Shown here piece after piece: positions 44,517 through 53,546 of a stretch of DNA of 64,000 nt. Source of the stretch: Haloarcula laminariae (lineage in GTDB: Archaea; Halobacteriota; Halobacteria; Halobacteriales; Haloarculaceae). Where the stretch lies: positions 22,440-86,439 of the forward strand of contig NZ_JAMZFY010000005.1 of the NCBI RefSeq assembly GCF_025457605.1, read 5' to 3'. Every line of letters starts with the position of its first letter. The stretch's first letter is position 1. The notes beneath the pieces were generated by a model. It did no database searches. It was not told the DNA's origin and worked only from the letters and a program-made list of their open reading frames with translations. The position numbers were made by a program, and so were the translations under genes.

Positions 44517-45672
44517 ACTCACACTCAACGACGTTACGAAAATCTACGACGACGCCGAAGGAACCGAGACCGCCGTCGACGAAGCGTCCGTGACCGTCGA
44601 GGACGGCGAGTTCCTCGTCCTGGTCGGGCCCTCGGGCTGCGGGAAGTCGACGACGCTCCGGATGATCGCCGGCCTGGAGACGGTGACCGACGGGACGATC
44701 GAGATCGGCGACCGCGAAGTCCAGCACCTCGCGCCGAGCGAGCGCGACGTGGCGATGGTGTTTCAGAGCTACGCACTGTACAAGCGCATGACCGCCCGCC
44801 AGAACATGGGCTACGGGCTAAAGCACTCGACCGATATGTCGAGCGACGATCGCGACCAGCGGGTGCGCGAGGGCGCGGAGCTGCTAGGCATCGAGGAACT
44901 GCTCGACGACAAGCCCGAGGCGATGAGCGGCGGGCAGAAACAGCGCGTCGCGCTCGGCCGTGCGATCGTCCGCGACCCGGACGTATTCTTACTCGACGAG
45001 CCGCTGTCGAACCTCGACGCCAAGCTGCGCTCGCACATGCGCACGGAGATCCAGCGCATTCAGTCGGAGCTCGGCGTCACCGCGGTGTACGTCACCCACG
45101 ACCAGACCGAGGCGATGACGATGGCCGACCGAATCGCCATCATGGACGACGGCGTCATCCAGCAGGTCGACCCGCCGGAAGTCGCTTACGACCACCCGAA
45201 CAACGAGTTCGTCGGGGCGTTCCTCGGCAGTCCGTCGATGAACGTCTTCGACGCCGTCGCCCGCGAAGACGCCGACGGGTACGCCGTCAACGTCGACGGC
45301 ACGACGCTCGGCATAATCCCCCGAGAAGCCGTCGAGGACGACCTCGCCGGCGAGCCGGTCCGCTTCGGCGTCCGCCCCGAAGACCTCCACCTCGACGAAG
45401 CGCCGGACGACGCGACTGACGTCCGCCGGTTCCCCGCGACCGTCACGGTCACAGAGTATCAGGGGAACGATAACTTCGTCTACCTCGATGTCGGCGATCG
45501 ATCGCTGACTGCCCGCGTCCCGCCGGGCGTCTACCCCGATTCCGGCGACGAGGTGACAGTCAGCGTCGCCGCGAAGGACGTCTACCTGTTCGATCCCGAG
45601 ACCACGGCGTCGATCAAGACGCGCGGCGTCGGCGGTGAGCGCACCGACACGCAACCGATCACTCGCGGCTAA
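44509..45672 (+). CDS. ABC ATP-binding subunit 2 (MalK type)
   Basis: 387 aa. Walker A GPSGCGKST (40-48), Q-loop MVFQSYALYKRMT, signature MSGGQKQR, Walker B FLLDEPLSNLDAK, H-loop YVTHDQTEA, then a TOBE domain (FGVRPEDLHLDEA). It overlaps the hydrolase gene by eight bases. Two complete MalK-like ATPases with one pair of permeases is more than one importer needs; they may form a heterodimer or reflect an extra copy. Confidence 0.94.
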   Translation: MAELTLNDVTKIYDDAEGTETAVDEASVTVEDGEFLVLVGPSGCGKSTTLRMIAGLETVTDGTIEIGDREVQHLAPSERDVAMVFQSYALYKRMTARQNMGYGLKHSTDMSSDDRDQRVREGAELLGIEELLDDKPEAMSGGQKQRVALGRAIVRDPDVFLLDEPLSNLDAKLRSHMRTEIQRIQSELGVTAVYVTHDQTEAMTMADRIAIMDDGVIQQVDPPEVAYDHPNNEFVGAFLGSPSMNVFDAVAREDADGYAVNVDGTTLGIIPREAVEDDLAGEPVRFGVRPEDLHLDEAPDDATDVRRFPATVTVTEYQGNDNFVYLDVGDRSLTARVPPGVYPDSGDEVTVSVAAKDVYLFDPETTASIKTRGVGGERTDTQPITRG

Positions 45673-45690
45673 CCCCCGCTCTCCCTACCG

Positions 45691-47052
45691 ATGACACATT
45701 CGCAGCAGACGGCGACAGACAGTATCGTCCCCCAGCACGTCGACGCGTCGATTGACGACCCGACGTTCCACCTCGACGTGCTGGACGAGTTGAGTTACGA
45801 CGCCGAGGTCGACGGCGCGGTCCCGCTTGCCAGCGACCCCGACAACCGATATCCCTACGTCTATCCGAGAGACGTCGCCTCAATCACGCGTGCCTGGCTG
45901 ACGGCGCTGCGTCACGGCGTCCGGCCGGACGCCTCCTTGGATCGCGTCGTCGACGCGGCCCGCTTTATGATCGCCGTCGAGGACGACGGCTGGTGGTTCC
46001 AGCGATACGGGCTCAACGGCAGTGACCAGTCGATCTACCGACAGGAGGATAACCTCGCCCACGGCATCAGGATCATCTCGCACGCGGTGCTCGCGCTCGA
46101 CGCAGCCGACGCCCTCGAATCGGCGGATGAGGCATTCCTGGCGAACGCGGTCGACTGCATCGACGCCGCGGTAGCAGTCACTCGGTCCGAGCTGTACGAC
46201 GCCAACGCCCACCTGATAGAGAGCACTACGAGCATCCATGAGGGCGCCATCGAGTCCGGCTACACGCTGTGGGTAAACTGCGCATTCCTCGCTGCGTTGC
46301 AGCAGGCGGCCGATGCGCTCGACCGGCTCGAAGTAGCGGGGCGATCCGCGGATATCGGGCGAGTCGGCGACGCCGCCGAGCGGGTCGGCAAGCTTCGCTC
46401 CCTGCTGGAACCGGGCGTAAAGCGATGCTTCGCCGTCGACGGGACGCCCGTTCCGCGCCGGCACACCCCCGACGGCGAGCGCGACGACCGCCCGGACATC
46501 ACGCTGCTTGCGCCCGCCTACTTCGGACTAGAGGGCGTGTTCGGCGAGCACGCCATGCGCGCCGCCGAGCGGGCGGCAGCGAGCCTGGAGGACCCACGGT
46601 TAGGCGGTCTCCAGCGGTTCCGTGGTTTTCACCGTGACCACGACGTACACCAGCACGGCGGCAACGGCCCATGGATGCAGTACACCGCCTGGCACGCGCA
46701 GTTTCGCTTCGACCGCGGCGAGCACGAGCGGGGCGACGAGGTGCTCTCGACGATCACCGGCCACGCCGACGCGGCGGGTCACATCCCCGAACACCTCTCC
46801 ACGCGCGAGCGCTTCGAGCAGTTCATCGAACAGGAGTGGGATACGGGCGCTGACTTCGAGAAGGAGTTCGACGACGATGTGCTTCGGGACGTGCCGTTCG
46901 ACCGCATCGTGGAGGAACTGAGTCACATGCGCACGACGTACGACGAGATGGCGGCCGCTCTCGAGGAGCGAGACGTCATCTCCTTCGCGGCGCCGCTGGC
47001 GTGGTGTCACGCAGAGTTCCTGACGGCGCTGCTCAAGCGCGAGGCACAGTGA
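45691..47052 (+). CDS. GH15-like (glucoamylase-type) glycoside hydrolase
   Basis: 453 aa, (alpha/alpha)6 barrel features: YPYVYPRDVASITRAWLTAL, WWFQRYGLNGSDQSIYRQEDNL split over two helices, ESGYTLWVNCAFLAAL and GGNGPWMQYTAWHAQF. Similar to glucoamylase/trehalase-like enzymes that release glucose from small glucosides. No signal peptide. Its stop overlaps the next ATG (TGATG). Probably acts with the debranching-like enzyme on the imported compound. Confidence 0.72.
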   Translation: MTHSQQTATDSIVPQHVDASIDDPTFHLDVLDELSYDAEVDGAVPLASDPDNRYPYVYPRDVASITRAWLTALRHGVRPDASLDRVVDAARFMIAVEDDGWWFQRYGLNGSDQSIYRQEDNLAHGIRIISHAVLALDAADALESADEAFLANAVDCIDAAVAVTRSELYDANAHLIESTTSIHEGAIESGYTLWVNCAFLAALQQAADALDRLEVAGRSADIGRVGDAAERVGKLRSLLEPGVKRCFAVDGTPVPRRHTPDGERDDRPDITLLAPAYFGLEGVFGEHAMRAAERAAASLEDPRLGGLQRFRGFHRDHDVHQHGGNGPWMQYTAWHAQFRFDRGEHERGDEVLSTITGHADAAGHIPEHLSTRERFEQFIEQEWDTGADFEKEFDDDVLRDVPFDRIVEELSHMRTTYDEMAAALEERDVISFAAPLAWCHAEFLTALLKREAQ

Positions 47053-47890
47053 TGGCGGGCCGCACCTTCGAATGCGTCGCGTTCAACACGACCGCCTACT
47101 CGTATCTCCCCCACTGGCGGCCAGCCTACTCGATCGAGGAAACCGTCGAGCGCATCGCCGGGTACGGGTACGACGCCGTTGAGCTCGCCGCCTGTCGCCC
47201 CCACGCGCTGCCCGAGGCGACATCCGAAAGGGAGCATACCGAGCTCGTACAGACGGTCGAGGATGCCGGGATGACGGTGGCGAGCGTCTGCTCGCACTTC
47301 CGCCGTTGGGGCTGAACCTAGGGGCACCGGACGACGCCGAGCGCGCCGCCGCGCGGTCGTATCTCGGTGGTGTGGCGGAACTGGCTGCCGCGGTCGACGC
47401 GTCGTACTTCCACGTCGTGCCGGGCTGGTCGGTCGGCGGCCAGTCCGCCAGCGACGCGCGCGAGCATGCCGTGGCAGAGATCGACCGGGCGCTGGCCGAG
47501 GCAGAGTACGGTGACGCCAACCCGCTGATCGAGCCGCTTCGCTTCCGCGAGTGCGACATCGCGCACACGGCCGACCAGGCGTTGTCGATCGTCGACGAGC
47601 TGTCGGCCGATGCCGGCGTGTTGCTCGACACGTTCCAGATGGCCGACGACGCAACGAACCCCGTCGACGCGTTCGACACCGTCGGCGACGAGCTCCGCAT
47701 GGTCCACCTGGCCGACACCGACCGCCGCCCGCCCGGCGACGGCGGGGTCCCCTGGGAGCTCGTATTCGACGCGCTCGACGACATCGGGTTCGAAGGCCCG
47801 GTGAGCGTCGAGGTCTGGGGCGACAACCCCGACGAGCTCACCCGGGCCAGCGCAGCCGGGCTGCGCGAGCTGGACGTCACGGCAGAGTGA
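47052..47890 (+). pseudogene. Sugar phosphate isomerase/epimerase, one-base frameshift
   Basis: Starts at ATG 47052 (FECVAFNTTAYSYLPHW; YGYDAVELAACRPHALP) and shifts frame near 47302-47307, where VCSHF must join LGLNLGAPDDAERAAA; the first frame ends in a TGA at 47313. The second part keeps the TIM-barrel ligands (VLLDTFQMADDATNP, MVHLADTDRRPP, VSVEVWGDNPDEL). About 279 codons if repaired. Paralogous in fold to the isomerase at 35684. Damage is a single base, so it may be recent or a sequencing error. Confidence 0.8.
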
Positions 47891-47939
47891 CCGACAACTG
47901 CATCGACTACCGAACGAGCCGACACACGACTCCATAACC

Positions 47940-48719
47940 ATGAGATTGGAAGACAGGACTGCGATCGTGACGGGTGCCAGTTCGGGGATTGGCCGTGGCG
48001 TCGCCGACCGACTGGCCGAGGACGGAGCGAACGTCGTCGTCGCCGATGTCCGGCGCAAGCCAAAGCGGACCGATCACTACGACCGCGACGACGGCCGACC
48101 GACCGACGAGCGGCTACGAGCGGAATACGGCGCCGAGGCTCGGTACGTCGAGACGGACGTCTCCACGGAGGACGATGTCGCGGCGCTGGTCGAGGCGACG
48201 ATCGAAGAGTTCGGCGGGCTCGACGTGCTGGTCAACAACGCGGGGGTCCAGGTGCTCGAGGCGACCGCGGAGATGACCCGCGAGCAGTGGCAGCGCGTGA
48301 TCGACGTGAACCTGACGGGGACATTCCTAGCGTCGAAGCACGCCATCCCGCACCTGATCGAGTCGAACCAAGGCCGGATCGTCAACGTCAGCAGCGTCAA
48401 CGCCTATCTCGGCGGCGCCGGCGAGCCCTACTCGGCCTCGAAGGCCGGCATCGTGAACCTCACGCGGGATCTCGCACTCGAACTCGCAGAGGACGAGGTG
48501 ACGGTCAACACGGTGCTGCCGGGCGTGATCCGGACGCCGATGCAGAATCAGAACGACGAGGCGACCCGCCGCCGCCAGGCCGAAAAGACGCCGCTGCCTC
48601 ACGTCGGCGAACCGAGCGACGTCGCCAACGCAGTGCGCTTTTTCGCGAGCGATGAGGCCGAGTGGATTACCGGCGCGGAGCTACTCGTCGACGGCGGCTA
48701 CATGATCGGTGGGTACTAG
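47940..48719 (+). CDS. Short-chain dehydrogenase/reductase
   Basis: 259 aa. Classical SDR: TGASSGIG (11-18), NNAG (99-102), Ser near 151-152 and YSASK (164-168). C-terminal GAELLVDGGYM is typical. Inserted charged segment after beta2 (KPKRTDHYDRDDGRPTDERL). Likely oxidises or reduces a sugar or sugar acid in the pathway of this operon. Intact frame. Confidence 0.92.
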   Translation: MRLEDRTAIVTGASSGIGRGVADRLAEDGANVVVADVRRKPKRTDHYDRDDGRPTDERLRAEYGAEARYVETDVSTEDDVAALVEATIEEFGGLDVLVNNAGVQVLEATAEMTREQWQRVIDVNLTGTFLASKHAIPHLIESNQGRIVNVSSVNAYLGGAGEPYSASKAGIVNLTRDLALELAEDEVTVNTVLPGVIRTPMQNQNDEATRRRQAEKTPLPHVGEPSDVANAVRFFASDEAEWITGAELLVDGGYMIGGY

Positions 48720-48720
48720 C

Positions 48721-49330
48721 ATGGACGCGCTAGAGATTGCCATCGAAAACCGGTCAGCATTCGCGTCGAGCAATACGTGGGGCGCCGTACTGGATGTCTC
48801 GCCGCCGGAATCGAGGCGCTCCATCTTCATGCAGTTGTCGACCATTCGCTATCGCTCGACAGCGGGGAGCTGACAGTACGAGCTGTCGACGCCGCCACCG
48901 CGACGTACGACCCAACGCCTACAAGCTGATTCTCGTCCTCGGCGGCGGGTCACTTCGAGCGACGCTCGAAGTGCTGCTGGGCGAGCACATCGACGACGGT
49001 GCCGTGGTAACGGACGATCCCGCCGAAACCGGCCGGGTCGAGGTGCTTCCAGTCGATTATCATGTAGCGAGCGCGGCGTCGAGAGCGCCGTCCGCGTCCC
49101 CAACCTGGCGAATCGCGCTGGGGCGGACAACCTCGTGATCAGCGACATCACGGGTGGGAGCAGCGCACTGTTCCCGCGCTTGCGGGCGACCTCTCGCTGG
49201 CCGGCCTCGGACGACGACGAACGCCCTGCTGGCCAGCGGCGCACCAATCGGGGAGATCAACGTTGTCCCGAAGTACCTTTCGGCGATTAAGGGCGGACGG
49301 CTCGCCCGCGCGTCGGTGCCGAGGGTACGC
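48721..49330 (+). pseudogene. Glycerate 2-kinase (MOFRL family) remnant, several frameshifts, 3' part lost
   Basis: Follows the SDR gene directly. Pieces in different frames: DALEIAIENR at the start; then PNAYKLILVLGGGSLRATLEVL and DDGAVVTDDPAETGRVEVLPVDYHV; then GADNLVISDITGGSSALFP; then NALLASGAPIGEINVVPKYLSAIKGGRLARAS. This is the order of the N-terminal half of glycerate 2-kinase. At least three shifts are needed and sequence stops matching near 49330, so half the gene is gone. Together with the hydroxyacid dehydrogenase it hints that glycerate was once handled by this island. Confidence 0.75.
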
Positions 49331-49509
49331 TTAACCGTCGAGAAAACGGTTTCACACATCAGTCGTTGGTGGTGACGAGACCCATCGATTCACCCGGTGT
49401 GCGCGTGATTAATGCGTCCCCTGCTTACCGGGTCGAAAAAATAACTATTCATGATTATCGCGGCAATCAAGACTAGACTTCAAACGTCACCGCTGAGCGC
49501 CCTGCAGCC

Positions 49510-49610
49510 TTTCCGGAAATCCCGGAAACAACTGGTTTCCGAAAGCGGAACCGCCTGACAGCTGTAGAGTCAATGAAACAGACGAGTCGTAGGTTCCCAG
49601 TTTCCGGAAA
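49510..49610. repeat. Probable replication origin upstream of orc1: inverted repeats
   Basis: TTTCCGGAAA at 49510-49519 and 49601-49610, and CGGAAAC-aactg-GTTTCCG at 49523-49541, in a 290-bp gap before orc1 that also has AT-rich blocks (49436-49460) and a TATA-like TATTATATACC near 49623. GTTTCC/GGAAAC-type repeats beside orc1 genes are what haloarchaeal origin recognition boxes look like. Exact match to a box consensus was not tested. Confidence 0.65.
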
Positions 49611-49663
49611 GTACCCAGCCACCATTATATACCGTGCTAGACAACCAATTGACTGACCACTCC

Positions 49664-50692
49664 ATGATTCGCGATGCTCGTGTGCTTCGGGCGGGCTTCA
49701 TTCCGAAGGAAATCGAACATCGCGACCCCGAAGTGAACCACCTCTCCAGCGTTCTGGAACCAATCACGAACGGGGAACCTGCCGACACCGCCATCGTCAC
49801 TGGGCCAAGCGGCGCTGGGAAGACCTGTATTTCGAAGTTCGTCACAGAACGGCTTCGCGAAGAGGTACTGGACATCGAGACGACCTACGTCAACTGCTGG
49901 CGCAACTACACCCGATTCCGGACGCTGTATCAGATCCTCGACAATCTTGGCGCGACTATCGATATCCACCGCCAGTCGACACCTCACGACGAGCTCGTCG
50001 ACCGGCTCCAGCAGTACAACGGGCCCCGAACCGTGATTATCCTCGACGAGGTCGACCAACTGGAGGATCCAGGAATCCTCTACGACTTGCACAGTTTGGA
50101 GCAGTTCGCGCTGATCTGTATCGCCAACAAAGAAGAAGAGCTGTTCAGCCGCGTCGATGACCGGCTCGTGAGTCGGCTCCGCTCCAGCGAACACGTCCGG
50201 ATGGACAAGTATCACGACGAGCAGCTGTACGATATCCTGAACGCTCGCGCGAAATGGGGCCTCGACGATGCTGCCATCACCGACGCCCAGCTCTATCGTA
50301 TCGCCGACGCGGCCGCCGGCGACGCTCGACTTGCAATAGGGATTCTCCGTACGGCCGCTAGCGAGGCAGACAGAGCGGATCAAGAAACAATCAGCGACGA
50401 GATGTTGCTGGACGCTGCAGATGACGCCCGGGCACAAATCAGGCAGACGAGCCTCGATTCGCTTACACCACACCAGCAAACCGTCTACGAGATTGTACAC
50501 GAGCATGGTCCGCTTGGACCAGGAGCCATCCACGAGCGGTATAGCAACGCCGTCGACGACCCGCGAACGAAACGGACTGTGCGGACGTACCTCTCGAAGA
50601 TGGTCCAGTACAATCTCCTAGAAGCCGATGGAACAAGTCGAGATCGTCAATATTCCGTCGTCACCGAGCCAGTCAGTTCGCCGGGTAAGTGA
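49664..50692 (+). CDS. Orc1/Cdc6 replication initiator
   Basis: 342 aa from the ATG at 49664 (MIRDARVLRAGFIPKEIEHRD, the usual start of the family); GTG 49634 is less likely. AAA+ motifs: Walker A GPSGAGKT (47-54), Walker B ILDEVDQ (about 126-132), sensor and lid regions (SRLRSSEHVRM; GDARLAIGILR). C-terminal winged helix about 270-342 (LTPHQQTVYEIV, RTKRTVRTYLSKMVQYNLLEA). Binds origin repeats and starts replication; neighbouring repeats are the likely target. A paired TTAACCAACA element lies just after its stop. Confidence 0.93.
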   Translation: MIRDARVLRAGFIPKEIEHRDPEVNHLSSVLEPITNGEPADTAIVTGPSGAGKTCISKFVTERLREEVLDIETTYVNCWRNYTRFRTLYQILDNLGATIDIHRQSTPHDELVDRLQQYNGPRTVIILDEVDQLEDPGILYDLHSLEQFALICIANKEEELFSRVDDRLVSRLRSSEHVRMDKYHDEQLYDILNARAKWGLDDAAITDAQLYRIADAAAGDARLAIGILRTAASEADRADQETISDEMLLDAADDARAQIRQTSLDSLTPHQQTVYEIVHEHGPLGPGAIHERYSNAVDDPRTKRTVRTYLSKMVQYNLLEADGTSRDRQYSVVTEPVSSPGK

Positions 50693-50724
50693 GCGCGTAG
50701 CGATTGGCCGCTACGGTTGAACTG

Positions 50725-50766
50725 TTAACCAACATATAGTCGAGATTGATTCGTTTTGTTGGTTAA
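50725..50766. repeat. Paired TTAACCAACA element, copy 2
   Basis: TTAACCAACA at 50725-50734 and TGTTGGTTAA at 50757-50766 (22-bp gap), between orc1 and the RecA-like gene. Possible operator of the downstream operon. Confidence 0.75.
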
Positions 50767-50919
50767 GATTGTGGGAACGATTCCGGAGAGTTTCGTGGAA
50801 GCAGACGGGGAGCCAAAAATTTCGGCCACAGTTATCTGTTGAGGGCCGTTACGGTCGCTTTCCTGAAACGTGGAAGCGACACGCCGACGGTTATCGGATT
50901 CGTGAATCTTTATTCACAT

Positions 50920-51855
50920 ATGTCAGACCACCCACCCTCGAATCGGTTGGGCGTTGCGCAACCAACGCGAGGAGCTGACCGGAACCAATCCATTTCCAGC
51001 CAGCCTGATTCAGCGAGCGACGACATTCTGCTTCCATCGCTCAACGACGGCATCACGTTACTGGACATCGACGGCAGTCGAGGCGTGCCAATCCTGCAAT
51101 CGCTCGTCCTGGACCATCTCCTCATGCACGACGGCCCCGCCTTCTGGGTTGACGCTAACGGCCATGCAACGACGACCACGCTGGCACAGATAGCCCCGAG
51201 TCAGCGACTGTTAGACCGGATCCACGTTGCCCGTGGCTTCACTGCCTACCAGCACTACGGTGCCGTCGACGAGCTCTCAGCGGCAGTGAACCAATTCATC
51301 CAGCAATCGACCGAAACACCTCAATTAGGCAGTCAGCAGCCAACAAGCCGGGACGACGACTCATCTCCGTATACTCCGTCGCTCATCGTTGTACCAGCTG
51401 TCGACGCCCAGTATCGCACTGATGACACCCTCAGCGACGAGTACGCGAAGACACTTCAGGCCCGGACACTCGCTCGGTTAGCGACCTACGCTGATGGCTA
51501 CGATATTCCCATCCTGGTCACCCGGAGCAAGCAAGACGACTTCACGGCACCAGTCGCAACGGCCGCCGATCATCATCTGGAGTGCAAGCAAACTCAGATG
51601 GGGCCACGGTTCGTCGGTGAGGACTTCGAGACACTTGTCTACCCCGTCGATGACGGTGCGTACTACCAGACGACGTTCGCGTACTGGCGGCAGCTGCTCG
51701 AAACCCGCGCAGCGCAGGTCGGCGTGGAGACGACGACGCCGTCGACGCCAACACCGAATGGCGTCGGGAGCGGTGTCACAGTTGATGGAGAGTCAGTGGC
51801 AGTTGGAACAGATCCGCTGCTCGACGCGTGGACAGCAAGCGCTGGAGGACGATAA
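50920..51855 (+). CDS. RecA/RadA-superfamily-like protein without Walker A
   Basis: 311 aa from the ATG at 50920. Segment ITLLDIDGSRGVPILQSLVL (around residue 45-65) has the shape of a RecA-type strand-loop-helix but lacks the GKT of a P-loop; later AFWVDANGHA, LIVVPAVDA and ILVTRSKQDD follow the strand order of RadA-like folds. It lies between orc1 and a polymerase-like gene; such inactive RecA-like proteins are recurrent beside haloarchaeal replication genes. Function inferred as replication or repair accessory. Followed three bases later by a 106-aa gene. Confidence 0.55.
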   Translation: MSDHPPSNRLGVAQPTRGADRNQSISSQPDSASDDILLPSLNDGITLLDIDGSRGVPILQSLVLDHLLMHDGPAFWVDANGHATTTTLAQIAPSQRLLDRIHVARGFTAYQHYGAVDELSAAVNQFIQQSTETPQLGSQQPTSRDDDSSPYTPSLIVVPAVDAQYRTDDTLSDEYAKTLQARTLARLATYADGYDIPILVTRSKQDDFTAPVATAADHHLECKQTQMGPRFVGEDFETLVYPVDDGAYYQTTFAYWRQLLETRAAQVGVETTTPSTPTPNGVGSGVTVDGESVAVGTDPLLDAWTASAGGR

Positions 51856-51858
51856 CCG

Positions 51859-52179
51859 ATGGGCCGTACGAACCCGACGTACCGAGATGCGCTCCGGGCC
51901 ATCGAGGAACGCTGGACAGACTTCCGGCGGGCACTGCGCCGTCGCGACCAGCCACGGTTCGACCGCCTGTTCGAGTACGCCCGCGAGCACGCCGACGCGA
52001 GCGGGCTATTGAACCATCAGAATCCGCTGCTGCCGGCACTACTCAGCATCAGTCTCGAACAGGAGACCCGCCTTGACGACCACGAGGAACGCCTCTCAGA
52101 GCTTGAGCAACGGCTTTCGGAGACTGGGGTCGAACAGCAGCAATCGTCCGGCGAAGGTAATACTGGAGGGATGGAATGA
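51859..52179 (+). CDS. Small conserved-type partner of the RecA-like gene
   Basis: 106 aa. Basic-acidic helical N-terminus (YRDALRAIEERWTDFRRALRR), then NHQNPLLPALLSISLEQETRL and a short coiled coil (HEERLSELEQRLSE). Starts three bases after the preceding stop, clearly one operon. No family function known to me; probably an accessory subunit of the RecA-like protein. Confidence 0.65.
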   Translation: MGRTNPTYRDALRAIEERWTDFRRALRRRDQPRFDRLFEYAREHADASGLLNHQNPLLPALLSISLEQETRLDDHEERLSELEQRLSETGVEQQQSSGEGNTGGME

Positions 52180-52239
52180 CGGAGTTGACGACGATTACCT
52201 TCGATATCGGTTCGTGGAGGAAAGCACTCGGCTTGGTTC

Positions 52240-52722
52240 CTACGGCGGGTTGCGACCTGCGTTGAGTGGTTCATACGAATCCCTGTGGTAGGCGACCCGC
52301 CAGAGTTTGAGAACCGCGCGGGTGACCAATTCTTCAGGGGATTGTGCGATACAGGACGCTTCGACCTCGTCCGGGTCAGAACTCGCATTCGGTGGTGGGT
52401 GGTAGTGTTCTAATCCGGGGACATGGATGTAGTCGCCTGCGTGTGGGTGTTTCCCCCAGCGCAGATTAACCTCTTCCGTGTCCGTGTAATGGAACTTGTA
52501 ATCATCTCGTGTCGTCCACTGGATGTCGATTCGGGCATCATCGGCCGCACACAGTCCATCTTCAAGCACGACTTCGAGGACGGATGGATTGAGGTAGTCG
52601 TCGAGTTCTGCTGTTGCAAGTGGTTCCATCTCCTCGACGACATCACGAATCGTCAATAGCGCCGGCCGATCCGTAGCCCCCCGGAGAGTATGTGTTTCTG
52701 CTTGGTCAGCGGAATCCCACAT
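52240..52722 (-). CDS. Hypothetical protein paired with wHTH regulator
   Basis: 160 aa: ALLTIRDVVEEMEPLATAEL then beta-rich DIQWTTRDDYKFHYTDTEEV and EELVTRAVLKLWRVAYHRDSY. Starts three bases after the end of the regulator gene upstream and is co-transcribed with it. This two-gene pair is a familiar haloarchaeal arrangement, but its role is unknown to me; the fold may bind or modify nucleic acid. Confidence 0.6.
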   Translation of the reverse strand: MWDSADQAETHTLRGATDRPALLTIRDVVEEMEPLATAELDDYLNPSVLEVVLEDGLCAADDARIDIQWTTRDDYKFHYTDTEEVNLRWGKHPHAGDYIHVPGLEHYHPPPNASSDPDEVEASCIAQSPEELVTRAVLKLWRVAYHRDSYEPLNAGRNPP

Positions 52723-52725
52723 TGC

Positions 52726-53316
52726 TCAGACAGGGACGCCGTCGTCAGTCGAACGACGGTCACTGTCGACGAATTGCTCGGCGTTGCCGATTGAGAGGGC
52801 AGCATTCGCAAATGCGAGATTGCGACGGAGCGTCTTCCACTCACGAATCGTCTCTGGGTCAATCTCGTCCTGTAGGGATTCAGTCTCGCTGAAGGCCTGG
52901 TTCGTCTGGTTGACCGCCAATTCTTCGGGTGAGTCGACACCGAATTCGGACCGATACTCAGTAAGTTGCTCGCGCATCTCCTGGATTCGCGTCACGAGTT
53001 CGTCGGTCGAGACATGTTCGAGGATATCGGCTGCCTCTTCGACGACGAGTGATTCAGGTGAGCGCCGATAGAGCGTGCCACCCTGTTCGCCGGGTGTCGT
53101 CTCGACAAACCCCTCGTCTGAGAGTGTATTCAGGTGCTTTCGAGCGGTTTTTGGAGCAGTCCGTGCATCATCAGCGACGGTATCAGCTGAGACGGGGCTG
53201 TACGTATGCGCAATGACGTGTCGAATGCGCTCATAGGGTGTTGTTTCTGCTTCCCATTCCTCGCCAACCGCCTCGTTGATGTCTGCAAACTCATCTGGTG
53301 GTCTTCGGTCGTTCAT
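52726..53316 (-). CDS. Winged-helix transcriptional regulator (DUF7342-like)
   Basis: 196 aa from the ATG at 53316 (MNDRRPPDEFADINEAVGEE). Winged helix: YERIRHVIAHTYSPVSADTV, DARTAPKTARKHLNTLSDEG, FVETTPGEQGGTLYRRSPESL. Then a helical domain with TRIQEMREQLTEYRSEFGV and SLQDEIDPETIREWKTLRR. A perfect 12-bp inverted repeat lies 19 bp before its start (53335-53371), the likely autoregulatory site. It is divergent from the polymerase-like gene, which it may also control. Confidence 0.8.
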   Translation of the reverse strand: MNDRRPPDEFADINEAVGEEWEAETTPYERIRHVIAHTYSPVSADTVADDARTAPKTARKHLNTLSDEGFVETTPGEQGGTLYRRSPESLVVEEAADILEHVSTDELVTRIQEMREQLTEYRSEFGVDSPEELAVNQTNQAFSETESLQDEIDPETIREWKTLRRNLAFANAALSIGNAEQFVDSDRRSTDDGVPV

Positions 53317-53334
53317 ACAGAAACGCACGGCTCA

Positions 53335-53371
53335 GGGGAATATAGGTCTTTGGTGAAGTCCTATATTCCCC
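53335..53371. promoter_or_regulatory. Perfect 12-bp inverted repeat between regulator and polymerase genes
   Basis: GGGGAATATAGG at 53335-53346 and CCTATATTCCCC at 53360-53371, 13-bp gap. The AATATA cores could also be TATA boxes for transcription in both directions, so a bound regulator would block both. Located 19 bp before the wHTH start. Confidence 0.8.
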
Positions 53372-53546
53372 TCTGTGTGGGGCACTGGCTAAATCCAACC
53401 ACGCAAATTCCGGAAATCGGCCCAGAGGTAGCGGAACACAGACAAACGGCCAGAAAACACCAAAGAGGGGTTCATGAACCCATACGTTGAAATCCGGAAA
53501 CGACACGCCATCGCTTATCGGCGACTCGAACGTCATAGAGACCCAG

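Noticed and set aside
49376..49663. A gene in the gap before orc1
   Set aside because: Frames are short and interrupted; inverted repeats and AT blocks fit an origin instead.
53487..53546. Upstream start for the polymerase-like protein (20 extra residues)
   Set aside because: The ATG at 53547 opens the natural first strand; the extra residues look like leader DNA.
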